A stretch of DNA of 36,630 bases from Gammaproteobacteria bacterium (GTDB lineage: Bacteria > Pseudomonadota > Gammaproteobacteria > Steroidobacterales > Woeseiaceae), in assembly GCA_030426325.1 (NCBI GenBank), contig JAUHYO010000004.1, forward strand, positions 1 through 36,630, read 5' to 3'. Position numbers and translations under genes: made by a program. Below are positions 27,183 to 35,458 of the stretch, piece by piece. The notes beneath the pieces are model-generated. The model did not search any database. It was not told the origin of the DNA and was given only the letters and a program-made list of their open reading frames with translations. Positions within the stretch are counted from its first letter, which is position 1, and each line of letters opens with the position of its first letter.

Positions 27183-27225
27183 TAGCATGTGTCAATCGGA
27201 TACTGCAAAACATTAAGGAGAAGCA

Positions 27226-28074
27226 ATGAAACTGGTTTCATACAGGTCGGGCGAGAACGAAAGCTACGGAAGCGTCAAAGGCGACGGCATCGTAGATCTC
27301 GGCGCACGACTGGGTGCGGCGTATCCGGATCTGGCTTCGATACTGGACTCGCAATTGGACCATGCTCGAGAAATTGTTGAGTCTGCATCTCCGGACGTAT
27401 CGTTCGACGAGGTAACGCATTTGCCGGTGATTCCTCGTCCGTCGAAGATTCTGATGGCGGCCGTCAATTACCTCGATCATCTTGAAGAGGCCAACAACGA
27501 TCACACTGAAAACCCGGTTCTATTCATTCGACTGGCCGACTCACAGATAGGACACTTGCAGCCTATCGTTCGGCCAAGAGTGTCCGAACGCCTGGATTAC
27601 GAAGGCGAGCTTGCCATCGTGATCGGTAAACATGGACGGCATATCTCGCAAGATGATGCGATGTCGCATGTCGTCGGTTATTCGTGTTACCACGACGGCA
27701 GCGTACGCGACTGGCAGCACCATACGAAGCAGTTTACGCCCGGCAAAAACTTCGCGTCGACCGGGGCATTTGGTCCCTGGCTTGTTACGGCGGACGAAAT
27801 CAAGGATCCCTTTGACCTGAACCTCGTGACACGATTAAACGGCCAGGAGATGCAGCGCACGAACACTTCGCTGATGATTCACTCCATGCAGAAACTGATT
27901 TCCTACATATCGACCTTCACTCCGCTACGACCCGGTGATGTCATCGTAACCGGTACCTGCGGTGGTGTAGGGAATGCGAGAAATCCAAAAATATTCCTCA
28001 AGCCGGGTGATACGGTCGAAGTCGAGATTTCGGACATCGGAACCCTGATCAATCCAGTTGTGGATGAATTGTGA
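27226..28074 (+). CDS. FAH-family protein (copy 2)
   Basis: SERLDYEGELAIVIGKHGRHI, GYSCYHDGSVRDWQ, GKNFASTGAFGPWL, LRPGDVIVTGTCGGVGNARNP. Confidence 0.9.
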   Translation: MKLVSYRSGENESYGSVKGDGIVDLGARLGAAYPDLASILDSQLDHAREIVESASPDVSFDEVTHLPVIPRPSKILMAAVNYLDHLEEANNDHTENPVLFIRLADSQIGHLQPIVRPRVSERLDYEGELAIVIGKHGRHISQDDAMSHVVGYSCYHDGSVRDWQHHTKQFTPGKNFASTGAFGPWLVTADEIKDPFDLNLVTRLNGQEMQRTNTSLMIHSMQKLISYISTFTPLRPGDVIVTGTCGGVGNARNPKIFLKPGDTVEVEISDIGTLINPVVDEL

Positions 28075-28110
28075 TCGGTCGCATCCTACTGATCCGTACT
28101 CCCTGCTGAC

Positions 28111-29241
28111 ATGGCCGATACGGACCTTCTCGTCATCGGGGCTGGTGTGATCGGTCTTGCGGTGGCGAGAGAAGCGGCACGGCGAGGCATCGAAACCATG
28201 ATCCTCGAAGCAGGCGATACCATTGGTGGTGAAACGTCATCTCGCAACAGTGAAGTCATTCATGCCGGTATTTACTACACTCCCGGCAGTCTTAAAGCCC
28301 GGCACTGTATTGAGGGGCGCAATCGACTCTATCAATACGTGCAAGAGCGAAATGTGCCGTTTCGACGCTGCGGCAAGCTGATCGTTGCAAACAGCGAAAA
28401 AGAAGACGCTACCTTGCACGAGCTGCAAAGGCGCTCGATTGAGAATGGATTGACAGATGCCGATGCACTGCAATACTTCAGCGCGGGCGACATCAATGAA
28501 CTCGAACCACAGGTACGGGCGCGCTCGGCTCTGTATTCGCCGTCAAGTGGCATCGTCGACAGCCATGCCCTGATGATGGCGTTGCTGGCCGATGCCCAGT
28601 CCGATGGCGCGATTCTGGCCCTGCGTACCCGGGTCGACCAACTTGAACCCGGAGAACCGCACGTGCTCCAGGGCAGCAGCAGCGGAGAGCATTGGCGCCT
28701 GACGGCCAATAACGTTGTTGTCGCAACCGGCCTGCATTCCGCGCAACTCATGACGCAAGATGATCGGCTAAATGCCCTGGCTCCGACGATTCGCTGGGTA
28801 AAAGGAAGTTACTTCGCACTACAGGGCAAAAGCCCTTTTCGTCACCTGGTTTATCCGGTGCCAACGAAGGACGGGCTCGGGATTCATGCCACGCTCGACA
28901 TGGCCGGAAGCACACGGTTCGGCCCGGATACCGAAACGGTGAACAGTATTGCCTACTCAGTCGATGCCCGCAGGCGCGACACTTTTGCATCCTCGATTCG
29001 GCGCTATTGGCCCGAGCTGCAAGCTGAGCGACTGGTGCCGGGCTATGCCGGTATTCGTCCCAAAGCACAGCCCGCAGGTGCTGAGGCCGATTTTCTGATT
29101 CAGGGGCCGCAGGAACTTGGCGTGCAAGGGCTGGTATTTCTGCACGGTATTGAGAGCCCGGGTTTGACGGCGTCATTGTCGCTAGCCAGTGCCGTGAACG
29201 ATTCCCTGCCCGTCGCCCGGCGATCAAGGCGAGCATCCTGA
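28111..29241 (+). CDS. FAD-dependent oxidoreductase, L-2-hydroxyglutarate dehydrogenase/DAO-like
   Basis: LLVIGAGVIGLAVAREAARRGIETMILEA; GGETSSRNSEVIHAGIYYTPGSLKARHCIEGR; GYAGIRPKAQP...DFLIQGP. Confidence 0.86.
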   Translation: MADTDLLVIGAGVIGLAVAREAARRGIETMILEAGDTIGGETSSRNSEVIHAGIYYTPGSLKARHCIEGRNRLYQYVQERNVPFRRCGKLIVANSEKEDATLHELQRRSIENGLTDADALQYFSAGDINELEPQVRARSALYSPSSGIVDSHALMMALLADAQSDGAILALRTRVDQLEPGEPHVLQGSSSGEHWRLTANNVVVATGLHSAQLMTQDDRLNALAPTIRWVKGSYFALQGKSPFRHLVYPVPTKDGLGIHATLDMAGSTRFGPDTETVNSIAYSVDARRRDTFASSIRRYWPELQAERLVPGYAGIRPKAQPAGAEADFLIQGPQELGVQGLVFLHGIESPGLTASLSLASAVNDSLPVARRSRRAS

Positions 29242-30140
29242 TGTCGACACTGGGATTCCTGGGCATTGGAAGAATGGGGCAGGCGATGGCGCCGCGCTTG
29301 ATAGAGGCGGGATTCAAGCTTGTCATTTGGAACCGGTCGGTCGAAGCCACCAGGGAGCTGCAACAGGCGGGCGCGTTGGTCGCCAGCCATCCCAGCGAGA
29401 TCTGGGAGCATGCCGATATCGCCATCACCATGCTTCGTGATTCGGCCGCCATGATGTCGGTGCTGGAGGGACCGAAGGGGTTGCTGTCCGGTGTCTGTGA
29501 TCAAAAACTGATCTGCGACATGGCGACGCATTCACCCGCGGATTCTGTACGGATTGGCAAGCTGGTCGAAGACAGCGGAGCTCGATACGTCGACGCGCCG
29601 GTCGGAGGCACTGTCGAACCGGCGCGAACGGGCAATCTAGTTGTGTTTACCGGTGGCAGACCGGAGGACATCAAGCGCTTGCGAAGCGTTCTGGAACCTC
29701 TGTCACGACAAATTTTCGATATGGGGCGACAGGGCAACGGGGCGACGATGAAAATCATCATGAACCTCGTTCTTACCGTGTACTGGGAGGCCGTCGCCGA
29801 AGGCCTGTCAGTGGCGAAAGGCAGTGGACTTGATCCCGCTTTGGTTCTGGATGTCCTGGAACAAACGCCGGCAGCATTGCCTGTGTTGCCTGGCAAGCGG
29901 GACTTGCTGCTGGATATCTCCGATGATGTCGGTTTCGACATCAACGGTGTTCGAAAGGATATGCAGGCGGTCATGCGGACGCTGGCAGAACTGGGAATTT
30001 CCGCACCGGCCGCCGCGAGTACGCACGATGCAGTGAGCGATGCAGCGAGCTTCATGGACTATGGAACAAAAGACGTTGCCAAGCTCGCGTCCTATCGACA
30101 AAAACTGATCACCGAGCCGGATGGGACGGGCAACGGCTGA
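29241..30140 (+). CDS. 3-hydroxyisobutyrate dehydrogenase-like NAD(P)-dependent oxidoreductase (copy 2)
   Basis: LGFLGIGRMGQAMAPRLIEAGFKLVIWNRS; YVDAPVGGTVEPARTGNLVVFTGG; GNGATMKIIMNLVL. Confidence 0.87.
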   Translation: MSTLGFLGIGRMGQAMAPRLIEAGFKLVIWNRSVEATRELQQAGALVASHPSEIWEHADIAITMLRDSAAMMSVLEGPKGLLSGVCDQKLICDMATHSPADSVRIGKLVEDSGARYVDAPVGGTVEPARTGNLVVFTGGRPEDIKRLRSVLEPLSRQIFDMGRQGNGATMKIIMNLVLTVYWEAVAEGLSVAKGSGLDPALVLDVLEQTPAALPVLPGKRDLLLDISDDVGFDINGVRKDMQAVMRTLAELGISAPAAASTHDAVSDAASFMDYGTKDVAKLASYRQKLITEPDGTGNG

Positions 30141-31749
30141 AGTGAATAGTGCTCCAGACATTGTGAGCCGGAGGTCCGCCGACGTCCTGGTCGTCGGCGC
30201 CGGCCCGACCGGCTTGTTGGCTGCCAACCTGCTGGCGTTGTATGGGGTCGATGTGATCGTCGTTGAACGAAACGAGGGTCCCGTAAACGAACCTCGAGCA
30301 ATTATTCTGGACGACGAATTCTCACGTGTGCTGGCTACACTGGGCGTCGAGCATGAAATGCGGGAACATGGGTTTGGACCTGTCGGCGTGCACTACTTGT
30401 CGCGTCTGGGTTTCGCGATACTGAAGGTGGACGGTTTCGTAACGCCCAACGGCTTCGCCAATCGCACGACAATCTGGCAGCCAAAACTGGAAGAAGTCCT
30501 GGCAGGAAACCTGATACGCGAAGCGCCCGGTCGACTGCTGTTTGGTCATGAACTGACAGCGTTCAGTCAGACGGACTCCGGGATAACGGCCGAGATCAAA
30601 GATGCGTCTGCACACAGTCACGAGGTTTCTGCACGGTACCTGCTTGCCGCGGACGGTGCGAGAAGCCTCGTTCGCGAGAGGCTGAACGTCGACTTCGACG
30701 GGTTTTCAGCAGCCGATCAACCGCATGTCGTCGTCGATATCGCTGAGGACCCGGATGGATACCTGCCCTACACCAAATTTTTCTGCGATCCTCGCCGACC
30801 CTGTACCTCTGTTCCGCTGCCGTACGGCATGCGTCGGTTCGAGTTCTTCCTGTTTCCGGATGAGGACCCGGAGGCCATGCTGGAACCGCAGAATCTCGCG
30901 CGTCTGTTTCGGCCCTATCGCGATTTTGAATCTGTACGTGTCATGCGCAAGGCGGTCTATGTATTCCATTCAAGGCTTGCATCGAGCCTGCAGGTCGGAC
31001 GGGTCTTCCTGCTTGGCGATGCAGCACACCTGATGCCGCCATTCGGTGCGCAGGGAATGAACTCCGGTGCCAGGGATGCCAACAACCTGGCGTGGAAAAT
31101 TGCGTCGGTGATTCTCGGACGTAGCCGGGCGGGAGTTTTGCAGAGCTACGATGTAGAGCGACGCGATCATGTGTCGCGGATCATTCGCTACTCAGTACAA
31201 ATGGGGCGATTGAGCAACATTACGTCGAAGTTCGTTGCTCTGATTCGAGACCTGCTGTTCGGGTTGCTCAACCTGGTGCCGCCGGTACACCGTTATTTTC
31301 GCAGTATGCGCCACATGCCTAAACCGGACGTTGGCGCCGGGCTTGTGGTCGACTACGCGGGTGCGACACCGGAATGTCCGGTTGGACGCCCAGTGCCGCG
31401 CCTGACGATTGTCGATCGGCACGAAGGTCGTTTGTCGCTGGATGATGCAATGGGCTCGGGTTTTGCAATGATTGCCGTCGATGTGACGAGCGTAATCGAA
31501 AGAGCAATTGACAGGATTCGCGAATTCGACCCGACGACCCGGTGCATTCGAATGGGTCTGGACGATGGCGGGGATTACACACCGGGGGACGAAGAGGCGC
31601 ACCGGTGGTGTCAACTGCATCGCGGCAAAATTCTCCTGGTTCGCCCCGATCGTTATATCGCGATCTGCGCACCGCATGCTGGTATCGTTGCATCGATCGA
31701 CAAATTTCTGGCGGCGACCTGCCTGCCGAATAGTGAATTGGACCCGTAG
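30121..31749 (+). CDS. MhpA-like FAD-dependent aromatic hydroxylase
   Basis: DVLVVGAGPTGLLAANLLALYGVDVIVVERN; AADGARSLVRERL; GRVFLLGDAAHLMPPFGAQGMNSGARDANNLAWKI. Confidence 0.9.
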   Translation: MGRATAEVNSAPDIVSRRSADVLVVGAGPTGLLAANLLALYGVDVIVVERNEGPVNEPRAIILDDEFSRVLATLGVEHEMREHGFGPVGVHYLSRLGFAILKVDGFVTPNGFANRTTIWQPKLEEVLAGNLIREAPGRLLFGHELTAFSQTDSGITAEIKDASAHSHEVSARYLLAADGARSLVRERLNVDFDGFSAADQPHVVVDIAEDPDGYLPYTKFFCDPRRPCTSVPLPYGMRRFEFFLFPDEDPEAMLEPQNLARLFRPYRDFESVRVMRKAVYVFHSRLASSLQVGRVFLLGDAAHLMPPFGAQGMNSGARDANNLAWKIASVILGRSRAGVLQSYDVERRDHVSRIIRYSVQMGRLSNITSKFVALIRDLLFGLLNLVPPVHRYFRSMRHMPKPDVGAGLVVDYAGATPECPVGRPVPRLTIVDRHEGRLSLDDAMGSGFAMIAVDVTSVIERAIDRIREFDPTTRCIRMGLDDGGDYTPGDEEAHRWCQLHRGKILLVRPDRYIAICAPHAGIVASIDKFLAATCLPNSELDP

Positions 31750-31782
31750 GCCCCGAACGCCGGCAGTAAGAGACCTGTTAAT

Positions 31783-32775
31783 GTGAGAGCTATCACCTAT
31801 TCCAAGTACGGTCCCCCCGAAGTCCTTGGCGTCCGCGAGGTTGACCAACCCGAACCCAAAGATGATGAAGTACTGATTCGGGTTCACGCTGCCGAAGCCA
31901 CCAAAGCAGATTGCGAAATGCGAAGTTTCAAGTTCGCAGTGAAATGGTTTTGGCTTCCACTGCGGCTTGCAGTTGGAGTATTCAGGCCGAGACGGCAGGT
32001 ATTGGGAGGCTATTTCTCAGGCGAAGTCGAATCGGTCGGGCGCTCTGTAACTCGCCTGTCCGTGGGCGACCGGATTTTCGGCAGCGCTGGAATTCGCATG
32101 GGCGCTTACGGAGAGTATCTCGTGCTACCGCAATGCGCCTGCGTGGCGGACAAGCCGGACAACTTGAGCCACGCCGAAGCAGCCGCAGTTCCACTGGGTG
32201 GGCTGAACGCAGTTCATTTCATGCGACGAGCCGGAATTCAACCGGGGGAGTCGGTTCTGATCAATGGAGCAGGTGGCAGCATCGGGGCGCATGCCGTGCA
32301 AATCGCCAAATCCTTAGGTGCCGAGGTGACGGCTGTTGACAGCGGTATCAAGCAGGACTTCATGCGCCGTCTTGGTGCGGATCACTGCATTGACTATACG
32401 AAAGAAAAATTTACCGGCAGCGGCCGACGTTACGACGTGATATTCGACATGGTCCCCGGGAGTTCGTATTCGGCCAGCATCCGAGCACTGAATCCCGGCG
32501 GACGCTATCTTTGCGGCAATCCTCGACTCTCGGTCATGCTTCGCTCGGTTCTGACGACCCGCTTCAGCAACAAGACGGCCAGCTTCGCGTTTGCAAGAGA
32601 AACCCGGGAAGAACTCCTGGCGCTGAAGGAAATGATTGAAGCCGGGAAAATTCAGGCAATCGTCGATCGGGTCTATTCAATGGAGGGTGCAGCCGAAGCT
32701 CATCGTCGCGTCGAGACCGAGGATCGCATCGGCGCAATCGTCATCGACATCGGCGGTTCTGAAATTCCAGCCTGA
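31783..32775 (+). CDS. MDR-superfamily NAD(P)-dependent alcohol dehydrogenase/quinone reductase (third member)
   Basis: GTG start; VRAITYSKYGPPEVLGVREVDQPEPKDDEVLIRVHAAEATKAD; VLINGAGGSIGAHAVQIAKSLGAEVTAVDS; LGADHCIDYT. Confidence 0.88.
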   Translation: MRAITYSKYGPPEVLGVREVDQPEPKDDEVLIRVHAAEATKADCEMRSFKFAVKWFWLPLRLAVGVFRPRRQVLGGYFSGEVESVGRSVTRLSVGDRIFGSAGIRMGAYGEYLVLPQCACVADKPDNLSHAEAAAVPLGGLNAVHFMRRAGIQPGESVLINGAGGSIGAHAVQIAKSLGAEVTAVDSGIKQDFMRRLGADHCIDYTKEKFTGSGRRYDVIFDMVPGSSYSASIRALNPGGRYLCGNPRLSVMLRSVLTTRFSNKTASFAFARETREELLALKEMIEAGKIQAIVDRVYSMEGAAEAHRRVETEDRIGAIVIDIGGSEIPA

Positions 32776-32880
32776 AACGCGCCCTGGTTGAAACTATTCT
32801 GCGACGATTTCCAGCGCTGAGTCATCATCAGATGAAGCGCGCACAAGAATGCGGCACTCGAATAACAGGGGATCTTACTG

Positions 32881-34374
32881 ATGCGGCTAATCAACAGCGT
32901 CCAGGTCTGGGCCGGTATGCTTTTACTGGCAGGCACAGCAACAGCCAGTGACGAGGTGCTCGCACCTGTCGAGGAGCGCCTCGCCGCGTTCATGCAACAG
33001 GCAGCCGGTGAGGGTTTCAATGGCGGTGTGATCGTGTCGCGCGGTGATGATCTGCTGCTGCGGGCCGTTTACGGTGAGCGCGTGCCGGGACACGAGGAAC
33101 CCGTACAGTTCGATACGATTTCGACAATCGGATCAATCACAAAGCAATTCACCGCGGCGGCGGTGATCTTGCTGGAGCAGCAAGGGAAACTGTCGGTTGA
33201 TGATGCATTGTCCGAGTGGTTCGACAATGTCCCGGCCGACAAAGCTGAAATCACGATTCACCAGCTCTTGAGTCACCAGGCTGGTTTCGCCCCGGCTATT
33301 GGTCCTGACAGTGAACGCATCGGCAAGCGGGAATTTATTCGGCAGGCATTTGCCTCGGAGCTGTTGTTCCCGCCCGGCGCCGGCTACGAGTATTCAAACG
33401 TTGGCTTCAGCATTGCCGCGGCGATTGTCGAGCGCGCCTCCGGCCAGGATTACGAGTCTTTCCTGAAGGAATTCTTTTTCAAGCCTCTCGACATGCGCGA
33501 CACGGGTTACCAGCTTCCAAGAGATGAGCGGGCTCGCATCGCTCACGGCAAAAAGGACGACGGCAGCGATTGGGGCAGCGTGTACGAAAACTTCATCGCG
33601 GACGGCGGGCCGGGCTGGCACCTCGTTGGCAACGGCGGCATTCATTCAACACTCGACGATATGTTGCGTTGGCATCGCGGCCTGCAAAACGGCAGCGTCC
33701 TGAACGCAACTGCGACGACAAAGCTGTATGGCAAGTATGCGAGTGAACCGGGTGGCACTTTCTACGGCTACGGCTGGTCCATCGAAGAAACGCCCTGGGG
33801 CGCGACATTGATCACACACAATGGCGGCAACCCGTATTACTTCGCCGATTTTCTGCGTTTTCCGGATGACGACATCGCGATATACCTTTGGACAACGAGT
33901 CGCGACGGTCGGTTGAAAGATATCGGCCGGCCGCTGGCGAGCATCGTCTACGGGAGTCCGACACCATCGATACCACCACCGCCTCCGAAACTTGTACGAG
34001 TTGGATCTGCGCCTGAGGCTGCGCCGGATTCGTACGCGGCCAAATGGCAATTACCCGCCACGCCGCAGGCGGAGGTTGCCGCGAAGATGCTGGAAATTGT
34101 TCTCACCGACGACAACGCGGTACGAGATACGCTGATCGACGAGACTATCCATGCGGCACTGATCGAAAAGCGCGGCGCCGCGAGCATTGTTGATCTCGCG
34201 TCCGTCGTGCGGAGTGAACTGGGTGATTATCAGCTGCTTGGCATTCGGTCCTATCCGGACGATCGCATCGACGTCGAGTTCGATACGGTGCAGGGCGTCA
34301 TGGCAATGGAGTTAAGCCTCGACGACGACGGCGGGCTGAAAGTACGAGGCATCGGCCTGCGTATAGGCGACTAG
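32881..34374 (+). CDS. beta-lactamase-family serine hydrolase, exported
   Basis: N-terminal signal peptide; SxxK (GSITKQF); YSN (YEYSNVGFSIAA); LLSHQAGF. SD-like AGGGGA upstream. Confidence 0.88.
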   Translation: MRLINSVQVWAGMLLLAGTATASDEVLAPVEERLAAFMQQAAGEGFNGGVIVSRGDDLLLRAVYGERVPGHEEPVQFDTISTIGSITKQFTAAAVILLEQQGKLSVDDALSEWFDNVPADKAEITIHQLLSHQAGFAPAIGPDSERIGKREFIRQAFASELLFPPGAGYEYSNVGFSIAAAIVERASGQDYESFLKEFFFKPLDMRDTGYQLPRDERARIAHGKKDDGSDWGSVYENFIADGGPGWHLVGNGGIHSTLDDMLRWHRGLQNGSVLNATATTKLYGKYASEPGGTFYGYGWSIEETPWGATLITHNGGNPYYFADFLRFPDDDIAIYLWTTSRDGRLKDIGRPLASIVYGSPTPSIPPPPPKLVRVGSAPEAAPDSYAAKWQLPATPQAEVAAKMLEIVLTDDNAVRDTLIDETIHAALIEKRGAASIVDLASVVRSELGDYQLLGIRSYPDDRIDVEFDTVQGVMAMELSLDDDGGLKVRGIGLRIGD

Positions 34375-34439
34375 TTCGAGAGGGAATTTCAGGTTTTTCC
34401 CTATTCAATCGAGCGACCCGGTTTTCAGATAATGCGAGA

Positions 34440-34458
34440 ATCAAGCCTTAGGCTTGAT
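34440..34458. promoter_or_regulatory. near-perfect palindrome ATCAAGCCT-T-AGGCTTGAT
   Basis: 9-bp perfect arms with a single central base, in the intergenic region upstream of the small ORF. Confidence 0.5.
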
Positions 34459-34470
34459 GAAACCCGTTCG

Positions 34471-34539
34471 CTCACTCGGTGAGGGCTACTCCCGAAGCCG
34501 CCAGCGGACCCGAAGACAGCAGGTGTCGCTGGTTGCGGC
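34471..34539 (+). ncRNA. candidate structured 5' leader of the small ORF at 34549
   Basis: CTCAC-TCG-GTGAG hairpin (34471-34483), then a stacked stem GCCGC/GCGGC (34497-34501/34535-34539), CAGCG/CGCTG (34502-34506/34527-34531), ACC/GGT (34508-34510/34522-34524) with 11-nt loop CGAAGACAGCA. Confidence 0.4.
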
Positions 34540-34548
34540 AATCAAGCC

Positions 34549-34818
34549 ATGAAACTATTCAGTCAAATTCGACAACTCTTGTCCGGTGATCAGGGCTTCG
34601 AGCGCAGCGCACCTGCCACGCTCAACAAGATTCCTGCGGCACGGCAGCACAGCAAGCCGATCGACGCCAGCCGGGAAAGCGCTGAACCCTCTCCTTTCGA
34701 AGATAATGATCTTACTGTCCCGGAACTGCCGATTATCAGTGAGGATATTCGATTGGCCGAGGATCCCGTCGGTTTCGATCCCTATGACTCGGCGGGCAAG
34801 CTCGGCGCATCCGACTAG
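34549..34818 (+). CDS. small acidic hypothetical protein
   Basis: 89-aa ORF MKLFSQIRQLLSGDQGFERSAPATL...; not recognised; weak SD. Confidence 0.45.
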   Translation: MKLFSQIRQLLSGDQGFERSAPATLNKIPAARQHSKPIDASRESAEPSPFEDNDLTVPELPIISEDIRLAEDPVGFDPYDSAGKLGASD

Positions 34819-34844
34819 ACCGACGTCAACCCGGAATGTCTCCG

Positions 34845-35357
34845 TCAGGTCGGCGGACGCATCACTTTCTTGTGGTGGTTCCAGGATCCCGTAATTCGTG
34901 TCATTGGCCGATGGCCGCGGAGATGCTCCCGGCGCCATAGCCGAAAAGATGCGCTGCGGAGTCCGGGCGGGGTCATCCACCCTTTCCTGCCATGGAAGTG
35001 AACCGTGTATTCGGCGAGATAGCCGGCCCTATGCACCGCGGCCAGCTGGTCCAGGTAATCGTCGCTAATTGACTGATTATTATTAAGTTTCTCCTCCCAT
35101 GCATTGACCAAATGCCGGCGAGAGCGAAACTCGCACTCAAAACTGCTTGCCCGGGCCGGATTCTCTCCACCAATTTTCAACTGGCAGGCGCTTTTGATCA
35201 GGCTGTAGGTCACCCAGCTTTGGTAGGCCGGATCTTCGTTGCTGAAAGCCCCCGGTGCCAGGTAGAAGCTGTCACCGTCGGTGACGCCATCGCGGGTGTA
35301 GATTCCGTGATCACAGGACGCGATCAGCAGACAAATGAGTGGCAGCAGGAAGCGCAT
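34845..35357 (-). CDS. hypothetical lipoprotein
   Basis: MRFLLPLICLLIASCDHG: short signal peptide with lipobox-like IASC; remainder not recognised. Confidence 0.55.
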   Translation of the reverse strand: MRFLLPLICLLIASCDHGIYTRDGVTDGDSFYLAPGAFSNEDPAYQSWVTYSLIKSACQLKIGGENPARASSFECEFRSRRHLVNAWEEKLNNNQSISDDYLDQLAAVHRAGYLAEYTVHFHGRKGWMTPPGLRSASFRLWRREHLRGHRPMTRITGSWNHHKKVMRPPT

Positions 35358-35458
35358 CGCCTGATCTTACTAGACAGTCGTTAACGAGAGCTGAATCAAG
35401 TTCATAGATGCCCACATCCTGTATCATCCGCTGTCATCGAATTTCGGAGAGATCAGAT

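Noticed and set aside
28748-29452. 234-aa minus-strand ORF
   Set aside because: Antisense across the FAD oxidoreductase/HIBADH junction; low-complexity composition typical of shadow frames.
31192-31887. 231-aa minus-strand ORF
   Set aside because: Antisense to the MhpA-like gene; no motif.
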